NCBI GenBank assembly: GCA_023381535.1
Contig: JAMCSN010000157.1
Span: forward strand, 1-20,463
DNA length: 20,463 bases
Direction: 5' to 3'
Origin: Bacteroidota bacterium
GTDB taxonomy: Bacteria > Bacteroidota > Ignavibacteria > Ignavibacteriales > Melioribacteraceae
The stretch's first letter is position 1, and the number at the start of each line of letters is the position of its first letter. The notes beneath the pieces are model-generated. The model was not told where the DNA came from and did no database searches. It worked only from the letters and a program-made list of their open reading frames with translations. Position numbers and translations under genes: made by a program. Of the stretch, positions 14,526-20,463 are shown one piece after another.

Positions 14526-17423
14526 TTAGAATGCTACTCTCATCCAAAAACTATAGGTTCTTGGATTCATTAATGTTAAGAAATCACTTCCTCTTGTCAA
14601 GCTGCGTGAGCCATTATGGTTTAATTCAACATCGGCACCGGTGTAAGGTGTTGATGTCCATAAATTTCTGCCGGAGATTCCGAGGACTAAATCTTTTACA
14701 TAAGTTTGACCAAGGTCGGGTAGGAAGTCTTTGAAGCTATAACTGATACTGATTTCTCTTAGTTTAAGAAATTGAGCATCTACTATGTAGTTGGAGGGAT
14801 AGTTTCCGTCTGTTTTAGCATAAGCATTAGCCGCAGCAATGTATTCGGGTGTTCCAACTGCATAAGGAGTAATACCTGGAACAGTACCAATGCCAATCTG
14901 GGCTCCCAAATTAATTCTAGGAACATAGTTGCCAAACCTTGCAGCAAAAAGTTGTGTGTCATTAAACATTTTTCTATCTAATGCCCAGTCTGTCAAAACG
15001 TAGAAATAAAAGTTCTTTAAGAATTTGAAATTAATTGTAAATGACCCTGTATGTGTTGGGATAGGATTTCCTAAAGCAGTTCTTGTAGTTTGAACATCTA
15101 CACCGATATATTTACCATTAGCATCAAACTTAGCTCCATTTACAACTTCTCTATAAAACTCGTGTTTTCGTAAACCTTCTTTTATTACGTTATTACTGAA
15201 ACCATCAAAAATGGGTTGTGCGCCGCCGAGGTCAACAACTTCATTTGTCTGATAATTCCATATAAATCCTAAGTCTAAGGCATAATCCTGGCTATTTAAT
15301 AGCTTAGCTTGTAATAAAGATTCAAACCCCGAGCCCTTGATCTTACCAATATTAAAAGGTACTGATGATGCCGTTAAACCTGTGGAAGGTGGGTTATTAA
15401 ACCCGACGATCGATTTTTCGGCGGATTGAATATAATAAGTTAATTCAAGAGAGAACATATTGAATAATTCTGCGTCAATACCAAACTCAAATTCTTTTAT
15501 TCTTTCAGGTTCTATTGCTGCATTACCAATACTTATAAGAGTTGCACCTCCGCCATATGCGCCGGATGTTGCAGTCCATAATAATGGTATCGCATCTGTT
15601 GAAAGAGGTAATAGACCACTTTCTCCATAAGCAACTCTGAATTTTAATAAATTAAAAATATCGGTAGGCACTACTCCAAGACGATCGAGTCGTACAGCAA
15701 AGCTGGCACCCGGATAAATAACTGAAGGGGCATCAGCACCAATTGAACTTGCATAGTCTTGGCGAAGTTTGAGTGTTAGAAAGTATGTGTCCATGTATGA
15801 AAGACTATTTTCAGTAAAAATTCCTGCATCTCTGGTATTAAAGAAATTTTCACCATAACCGGCTACAAGGGAACCGGCGCCTAAATCTGTTATAAGTTCA
15901 GTTGCAAAAGTTTGTGTTTGTACAAATGCACTTCTGAAAGTTCTATTAAATAATTGTAAACCAACAACAGATGTAACTTTTATATCGTCGAAAAGAGAGT
16001 AACGGTACCTGGCATTAAGATCGTAAGTAAATTGTCTGTTATTGCTATCATAAGCATCACGTTCACCGCGTGTACGACCGGAATATTTTAAATTTGCAGG
16101 GAAAGTTCTGTCTTCTCGAATGCTGCTGTTGTCTATACCAAAACCGGCATTAATCTCAAGGTCCTTAATTGGTGTGTATGTGGCAGACACACTTCCAATA
16201 AATTGTGCAGTTCTGCTTATATCGGTTAACCCTAAAATTGCGAGACTATCTGTGAACCGGTAAGATGTTGGAAAGAGAAGAGTATTACCAAGAAATCCTA
16301 AAATATTATTATCATTTTGTCCTCTGTTGATATCGGTGTAGTTAAAAGTACCTGCAAATTGAAGAGTTAGTTTATCATTAGGGTATGCCGTAATTTTAGC
16401 AGATGCCGATTTTCTCTGCAGATTATTGTTTGGTTGAATACCGCCTTCATCACGACTTGAAAAGCCGCCATAATATCTTAACTGACTACCGCCCCCGGCA
16501 ATATCGATGGAGTTTTCACGGATATATCCCGTAACAAAAGTCTTATTTGCATCTTCAGCAGATTTGAAAATGTCGGTACTGTATTTCTTCGACTGTTCAT
16601 TGAAACCGTAAGTAAATTTATAGTTTGCAGAAATTCCGGTGCCGCCTAAAGCAGCTCTGCCGGATTTAGTGGTAATGAGTATAACACCGTTTGAACCGTT
16701 AACTCCATATGAAGAAGCAGCTGCTGGTCCTTTTAATACTTCTATGTTTGCTATATCATCCGGGTTTATAGAGGCAAGCGCACTATTGCTTTGTCCACCC
16801 ACTCCAAAGAATCCTGTTTCAGAATCATTTATTCTAACACCATCCAAATATATTACCGGTTGTTCGTTCCCATTGATACCGCCGCCGGAACGAACATAGA
16901 ATCTAAAACCGCCGCCAACGTTTCCGGAAGAAGTTTCTAATTGAACTCCAGCAATCTTACCTCCAACCAACTGCGATAAACCTCCGTAAGTGTTGATTTC
17001 TGAAAGTTCAGATGCAGATACTCTGCCTACTGCAATTTCTGCTACAGATTTTGCAGTCTTAGATGCAATACCAGATACAACAATTTCTTCATTCTGAAAT
17101 ATATCTTCTTGAAGAACGAAGTTTTGTGTGACCTCTTTTCCATCGAGAATTACTTTGACGGTTTTCTTCTTGTAATTAACATAAGAAGCCGTCAATTCAG
17201 CTGTTTGTCCTTTAGCAACATTTGTGGGTACATCGAAAGAATAGTTGCCATTTAAATCTGTTGCTCCTCCAAGATTTAAGGGTTTTAACATAACTAAAGC
17301 GCCAATCAGCGCTTCACCGGTTTTAGCATCGGTGACTTTTCCCTTGATCTTAAAATTACTTTGTCCCAGTAATAAACCTGGCACCAGTAATAGGAAAAAA
17401 AGCGATAGTAGATTTTTTCTCAT
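14526..17423 (-). CDS. SusC/RagA-family TonB-dependent outer-membrane transporter
   Basis: The 965-residue protein begins with a signal peptide (MRKNLLSLFFLLLVPGLLLG). A carboxypeptidase-regulatory-like beta-sandwich follows (about 24-110, GKVTDAKTGEALIGALVML...GGATDLNGNYSF), then the plug (about 120-255) with VRSGGGINGNEQPVIYLDGV and a segment DDIANIEVLKGPAAASSYG, followed by GVILITTKSG, all typical of SusC. The rest is the 22-strand barrel, ending in an aromatic-Phe terminus (SFWMRVAF) as needed for outer-membrane insertion. It imports ligands handed over by SusD, with energy from TonB. There is no STN signalling domain, so sigma/anti-sigma control through this protein is unlikely. The start at 17423 has AGGAG within a small palindrome. 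The SusD gene starts 17 bases after its stop, forming one operon. Confidence 0.95.
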   Translation of the reverse strand: MRKNLLSLFFLLLVPGLLLGQSNFKIKGKVTDAKTGEALIGALVMLKPLNLGGATDLNGNYSFDVPTNVAKGQTAELTASYVNYKKKTVKVILDGKEVTQNFVLQEDIFQNEEIVVSGIASKTAKSVAEIAVGRVSASELSEINTYGGLSQLVGGKIAGVQLETSSGNVGGGFRFYVRSGGGINGNEQPVIYLDGVRINDSETGFFGVGGQSNSALASINPDDIANIEVLKGPAAASSYGVNGSNGVILITTKSGRAALGGTGISANYKFTYGFNEQSKKYSTDIFKSAEDANKTFVTGYIRENSIDIAGGGSQLRYYGGFSSRDEGGIQPNNNLQRKSASAKITAYPNDKLTLQFAGTFNYTDINRGQNDNNILGFLGNTLLFPTSYRFTDSLAILGLTDISRTAQFIGSVSATYTPIKDLEINAGFGIDNSSIREDRTFPANLKYSGRTRGERDAYDSNNRQFTYDLNARYRYSLFDDIKVTSVVGLQLFNRTFRSAFVQTQTFATELITDLGAGSLVAGYGENFFNTRDAGIFTENSLSYMDTYFLTLKLRQDYASSIGADAPSVIYPGASFAVRLDRLGVVPTDIFNLLKFRVAYGESGLLPLSTDAIPLLWTATSGAYGGGATLISIGNAAIEPERIKEFEFGIDAELFNMFSLELTYYIQSAEKSIVGFNNPPSTGLTASSVPFNIGKIKGSGFESLLQAKLLNSQDYALDLGFIWNYQTNEVVDLGGAQPIFDGFSNNVIKEGLRKHEFYREVVNGAKFDANGKYIGVDVQTTRTALGNPIPTHTGSFTINFKFLKNFYFYVLTDWALDRKMFNDTQLFAARFGNYVPRINLGAQIGIGTVPGITPYAVGTPEYIAAANAYAKTDGNYPSNYIVDAQFLKLREISISYSFKDFLPDLGQTYVKDLVLGISGRNLWTSTPYTGADVELNHNGSRSLTRGSDFLTLMNPRTYSFWMRVAF

Positions 17424-17727
17424 ATATTCTCCTCGGAGAATGGTGGTTATTTAGTGAATTAATTAAGCGAACGTAAAACCGAATTCTTGAAATAAAAAAT
17501 AATCTTGACTTGTTACATTACTTCCCGGAAGTTGATGCACTTTTCTTATATTTATCTCACTAATATCCAATTAACTAAATACTCTAAAGGTTAGTTGAGC
17601 GATCCCTCTACTCGGTAGCTAAGCTAATTTTTTTCAAATTCAAAAACAATAGTTTTTTTAAAAATGTATAATAAAAATTTACAGCGCATAAATATGCGAT
17701 AAGCTCTTTTGACTCTTCGGCATTATA
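17424..17727. other. Divergent susC/truA intergenic region
   Basis: About 300 bases without a gene. Besides the susC-proximal palindrome it holds TATAAT at 17667-17672, a possible -10 for truA without a good -35, and the short palindrome CGCATAAATATGCG (17685-17698), which may lie in the truA leader. I find no TAnnTTTG promoter on the minus strand for susC; its control elements are not identified. Confidence 0.4.
17426..17441 (-). promoter_or_regulatory. Palindrome covering the susC ribosome-binding site
   Basis: ATTCTCC-TC-GGAGAAT is a perfect seven-pair inverted repeat with a two-base loop. On the minus strand its second arm contains the AGGAG site two to seven bases before the susC start, so a hairpin would hide it. 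It could be an operator or a translational control; chance cannot be excluded. Confidence 0.4.
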
Positions 17728-18462
17728 ATGAACAACTACAAACTGCAAATTCAATACGATGGAACCAACTATGCCGGCTGGCAGATGCAGACGAATGCAA
17801 TTTCGGTTCAGCAGAAAATTGTTGAGGCAATAGAAGTAATAATCAAGGAGAAAGTTAACCTGATTGGTTCCGGCAGAACTGATACGGGCGTACATGCGCT
17901 AGGACAGGTTGCAAACTTCAGAACGGAAAAAGAAATTGACACATATAAATTTTCTTATTCGCTTAATTCTATTCTGCCCAATGACATTGCGATAAAGTAT
18001 GTGGTGAAAGTTGACGAATCTTTCCATGCCCGGTTCGATGCAAAAAGCCGAAGTTACATTTATTTGATTTCAAAAGGGAAGTCGCCGTTTTATAATTCTT
18101 ATTCGTATCATTATCCGCAAATTGCCAAAATTGATTTTAAGAAATTGAATGAATTGAGCAGCGTACTTATCGGCGCGCATGACTTTACTTCTTTTTCAAA
18201 AAAAAATACCAAGATTGATAACAAGTTTTGCGAAGTATCCGAAATTTGGTGGAGAGAAGGAAAAGATCTATCAACTTTCTATATCACCGCCAACAGATTT
18301 TTACATGGTACGGTAAGAACCATTGCGGGCACTTTGTTAAAGGCGGTAGAAATGGAAAACGGCAAAAATTATCTGCATGATATTTTAGAAAAGAAAAATA
18401 GGGAAGAAGCGGACGAATCCGTTCCAGCCAAAGGTTTATTTTTATTTAAGGTGAGGTATTAA
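17728..18462 (+). CDS. truA: tRNA pseudouridine synthase A
   Basis: The enzyme makes pseudouridine at positions 38-40 of the tRNA anticodon arm. The 244-residue length is normal. The catalytic aspartate is Asp52 in GSGRTDTGVHALGQ; other TruA signatures are LQIQYDGTNYAGWQ (residues 6-19), YSLNSILPNDIAI, FHARFDAKSRSYIYLI and the C-terminal RFLHGTVRTIAGTLL followed by PAKGLFLFKVRY. ATG 17728 is the only start that fits the first strand. The next gene begins two bases after the stop, so the two are cotranscribed. Confidence 0.95.
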   Translation: MNNYKLQIQYDGTNYAGWQMQTNAISVQQKIVEAIEVIIKEKVNLIGSGRTDTGVHALGQVANFRTEKEIDTYKFSYSLNSILPNDIAIKYVVKVDESFHARFDAKSRSYIYLISKGKSPFYNSYSYHYPQIAKIDFKKLNELSSVLIGAHDFTSFSKKNTKIDNKFCEVSEIWWREGKDLSTFYITANRFLHGTVRTIAGTLLKAVEMENGKNYLHDILEKKNREEADESVPAKGLFLFKVRY

Positions 18463-18463
18463 T

Positions 18464-19213
18464 ATGATTGATCTTTCAAACAAAGTAACAATTATCACAG
18501 GCGGCTCACGCGGAATTGGTGAAGCTTGTGTGAGAATGTTCTCTAAAGCAAACTCAAAAGTTGCATTCACTTATAAGAAATCGAAAACACATTCCGATAA
18601 ACTTGAAAACGATTTGGGTAAAATCGTAAAAGGTTTCCGTGTTGATATGGAATCGGAAAAAGAGATTTTCGAAATGGTTGATAGAACTGCGGCAGAGTTT
18701 GGTAGGATAGACATTCTTGTTCACAATGCCGGAATATGGAACGACGGCACGCTTGATAAAATGACGCTTGATCGCTGGAACGAGTTGATCAGGATAAATT
18801 TGACTTCAACTTTTCTGTTGTGCAAAGCTGTAACGCCATACATGAAGAAAAACAATTTTGGCCGGATAATTTTGATAACATCTACCGCCGGTCAACGGGG
18901 AGAAGCTTTTCATTCTCACTATGCGGCTTCCAAAGGCGGAATGATATCATTTACTAAATCTCTTGCCGTTGAATTAGCGCCGTATAACATCACGGTAAAT
19001 TCTGTTGCACCGGGCTGGGTTGATACTGAAATGAACGACGAAGTTTTTGCAGATGCGGAATACAGAGAAAGTATTAGAAAAGGAATACCCGTAGGAAGAA
19101 TTGCGAGTGCTGAAGATATTGCTGGACCAACTTTGTTTCTCGCTTCCGATCTCGCGCGTCACATCAACGGTGAAATCTTAAACGTAAACGGCGGCAGTGT
19201 TCTGTGCGGATAA
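18464..19213 (+). CDS. Short-chain dehydrogenase/reductase (FabG-like)
   Basis: The 249-residue classical SDR has the cofactor-binding TGGSRGIG (12-19), NAG (88-90), structural Asn112 and catalytic Ser140, Tyr153 and Lys157 (SHYAASKGG). It ends with PGWVDTEMN and a typical VNGGSVLCG tail. The enzyme reduces or oxidises a carbonyl/alcohol with NAD(P)H. Resemblance to 3-oxoacyl-ACP reductase (FabG) is good, but there are no fatty-acid synthesis genes near, and FabG-like members act on many substrates, so I do not assign a symbol. GAGGT at 18453-18457 serves ATG 18464. Position right behind truA suggests shared transcription rather than shared function. Confidence 0.88.
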   Translation: MIDLSNKVTIITGGSRGIGEACVRMFSKANSKVAFTYKKSKTHSDKLENDLGKIVKGFRVDMESEKEIFEMVDRTAAEFGRIDILVHNAGIWNDGTLDKMTLDRWNELIRINLTSTFLLCKAVTPYMKKNNFGRIILITSTAGQRGEAFHSHYAASKGGMISFTKSLAVELAPYNITVNSVAPGWVDTEMNDEVFADAEYRESIRKGIPVGRIASAEDIAGPTLFLASDLARHINGEILNVNGGSVLCG

Positions 19214-19262
19214 GAAAATTTAATTGACTAAGTGCTCTCCGCAAAAGTCATGTTAGCGGTTG

Positions 19263-19293
19263 TTTGAATTCTAAGTTCATTGTGATATATTTG
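19263..19293 (+). promoter_or_regulatory. Bacteroidota-type promoter for the DUF2231-like gene
   Basis: TTTG (19263-19266), 19 bases of spacer and TATATTTG (19286-19293) match the full TTTG-N19-TAnnTTTG pattern. The downstream bases give the word TTTGAATTAACA (19290-19301), shared with the region before comM. The RNA start would leave a leader of about 50 bases to ATG 19353. Confidence 0.6.
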
Positions 19294-19352
19294 AATTAAC
19301 ATGCTGGTCAAATTTACTTTCAACTATCGGAAGAAAAACTCGAAAGAAAACA

Positions 19353-19814
19353 ATGGAATTTTTAGCCGGACTTCATCCAAGACTTGTTCATTTTCCTATC
19401 GCTCTTTTTATTCTCTATTTTTTTCTCGAGACATTCGGAATAGTTTTAAGTAAAGAATATCTTTCAAAAACGGCATACATTGTACTTGCTGCCGGAGTTG
19501 TAACTGCGTTGGGTGCGGTTCTTACCGGCAATCAAGCGCAAGATTTGGCGAAACAGATATTGAAAAATAATTACGGCAGCTACGGTTCATCGATTGATTT
19601 GCACGAAGAATTTGCAACGATTACACTTTGGTATTTCTTTGCAATGCTGGTTCTTAGAACGTATCTCGTGTTGAAGAAAAAATTTAGCAGTAAACTAAAG
19701 TATGTTTTTATACCACTGGGACTGCTCGGTTGTTATCTAATTTATATCACCGGTGTTTACGGTGGCGAACTGGTTTTCAAATATGGAATCGGCACGCAAC
19801 TATTGGGAAAATAA
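19353..19814 (+). CDS. DUF2231-like integral membrane protein
   Basis: This is a 153-residue protein with four hydrophobic membrane segments (about 14-31, 40-57, 89-106 and 117-137). The opening LAGLHPRLVHFPIALFIL, with two histidines, and the later IDLHEEFATITLWYFF are the hallmarks of the DUF2231/COG4244 family of predicted membrane proteins. The conserved histidines suggest heme or metal binding, which is inference; the function is not known. ATG 19353 lacks a strong ribosome site. It is followed after 12 bases by an outer-membrane protein gene, so the two probably share a transcript from the promoter at 19263-19293. Confidence 0.75.
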   Translation: MEFLAGLHPRLVHFPIALFILYFFLETFGIVLSKEYLSKTAYIVLAAGVVTALGAVLTGNQAQDLAKQILKNNYGSYGSSIDLHEEFATITLWYFFAMLVLRTYLVLKKKFSSKLKYVFIPLGLLGCYLIYITGVYGGELVFKYGIGTQLLGK

Positions 19815-19826
19815 AACCTGACATAA

Positions 19827-20411
19827 ATGAAAAAAACTTTTTTGTTAATCTTGTTTCTCGGCACACCTCTCCTGGCGCAATTCAAATTCGGCGAAGCCAA
19901 AGGTTTGTTTATGTCTGTTGGAGTGGGACCCCGGTTTCCAATTGCGGATTTTGCCGACAGCAGAAATATCGGTTCCGGATTCGATGTAACAATTTCTTAT
20001 ACCGATAATGAGTTTCTTCCAGTGTTTCTCTACACAACCGTTGGCTATCAACATTATCCGGGTAGTTTGGATTTTTACAGAAGAACAGATTATTCGTCGT
20101 ATCCGTGCAACATGTTAACTATTTCGCCCGGGGTTAGATATTATTTTCCGGCGCTGCTGGAAAATATTGTTTTGCTTATGCCGATTGTAGATGTTGGTGG
20201 GCACTTCGGCTACATAGAAAATCTTCATGAGTTTAAATTGGGCACTGGGAAGCAAGACTACATCGAAGACTTCGGCAAATTCGGTTTTCATGTCGGTGCC
20301 GGATTCTCAATGTTTCTTCTCGATGTAATTACTTATTACAATTATTTGCCTTCTTATCAATATATTTCGTTCGATCTACGGGTTAATATTCCAATCTTTG
20401 TAAAAATCTAA
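19827..20411 (+). CDS. Outer-membrane beta-barrel protein
   Basis: This codes for 194 residues with a clear signal peptide (MKKTFLLILFLGTPLLA, cleavage before QFKFGEA). The mature part alternates polar and hydrophobic residues in strands (GLFMSVGVGPRFPIADFA, GFDVTISYTD, LPVFLYTTVGYQHY, LTISPGVRYYFPA, IVDVGGHFGYIEN, FGFHVGAGFSMFLLDVITYY, ISFDLRVNIPIFV), giving roughly eight strands, like small OmpA- or OmpW-type barrels. I do not recognise a specific family. The last residues, IFVKI, lack the classical terminal Phe. Linked to the DUF2231-like gene upstream by a 12-base gap. Confidence 0.65.
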   Translation: MKKTFLLILFLGTPLLAQFKFGEAKGLFMSVGVGPRFPIADFADSRNIGSGFDVTISYTDNEFLPVFLYTTVGYQHYPGSLDFYRRTDYSSYPCNMLTISPGVRYYFPALLENIVLLMPIVDVGGHFGYIENLHEFKLGTGKQDYIEDFGKFGFHVGAGFSMFLLDVITYYNYLPSYQYISFDLRVNIPIFVKI

Positions 20412-20421
20412 AGAGGATGAA

Positions 20422-20463
20422 ATGAAATTCGCGAACATTTTATTTGAAGTCCGAAACAAAATT
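20422..20463 (+). CDS. Start of a further gene, cut by the window edge (possibly enoyl-CoA hydratase)
   Basis: ATG 20422 has AGAGGA at 20412-20417 as ribosome site, ten bases after the previous stop, and opens MKFANILFEVRNKI before the window ends. An ATG at 20417 meets a stop after one codon. The opening resembles the first strand of enoyl-CoA hydratase/isomerase proteins (NILFEV...), but 14 residues are too few to decide. Confidence 0.5.
   Translation, partial: MKFANILFEVRNKI

Noticed and set aside
14509..14547. N-terminal extension of SusD starting at 14547
   Set aside because: It would place 13 charged residues before a perfect lipoprotein signal and overlap susC; ATG 14508 has a good ribosome site.
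17608..17895. 95-codon minus-strand frame across the truA start
   Set aside because: It overlaps truA antisense, has no ribosome site and no recognisable domain.
19301..19352. Upstream small gene starting at ATG 19301
   Set aside because: It lies within the promoter region, lacks a ribosome site and runs out of frame into the DUF2231-like gene.

Overview
The window looks like a chromosomal piece from an uncultured or little-studied member of the Ignavibacteria/Bacteroidota-Chlorobi branch. The clues are a SusC/SusD pair, a DUF5683-type envelope protein, a short NuoG, AT-rich codon use, Shine-Dalgarno sites of the AGGAG/AAGGA kind, and promoters that fit the Bacteroidota pattern TTTG-N19/20-TAnnTTTG. 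This placement is inference from gene content; no marker gene was searched.

Region 1-1500 is an AT-rich island (about 20-30% G+C in sampled lines, against roughly 35-57% in the neighbouring nuoG). It holds three tightly coupled genes: a putative ADP-ribosyltransferase-fold toxin, a small charged protein with an aromatic/hydrophobic tail, and a SecB-like chaperone. Order and content match a toxin-antitoxin-chaperone (TAC) module, most closely the CmdTAC anti-phage type, in which the toxin is an mRNA ADP-ribosyltransferase. This is the most interesting locus of the window.

Region 1569-6107 is an apparent operon of an M16 zinc peptidase followed by nuoG, nuoH and nuoI of respiratory complex I, closed by a good intrinsic terminator. 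The usual partners nuoE/F and nuoJ-N are not adjacent. Region 6158-10487 carries housekeeping genes: comM (Mg-chelatase-like AAA+ ATPase), cmk (cytidylate kinase, possibly leaderless) and rpsA (ribosomal protein S1 with six S1 domains). Region 10490-13220 holds a small Cys-rich envelope protein, mtaB (tRNA methylthiotransferase) and an overlapping DUF5683-like gene. A long perfect hairpin then separates these from the convergent susC-susD pair (minus strand, 17423 to 13306). Region 17728-20463 is plus strand again: truA, an SDR oxidoreductase, a DUF2231-like membrane protein, an outer-membrane beta-barrel protein, and the start of one more gene cut by the window edge.

Short degenerate repeats built on CAAG/GATC-type or AGTnAC-type words recur at several places. 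They lie after cmk, after rpsA, inside mtaB as an in-frame insertion with a large inverted repeat, and inside the DUF5683-like gene. They are not explained by the genes and may belong to a dispersed repeat family.
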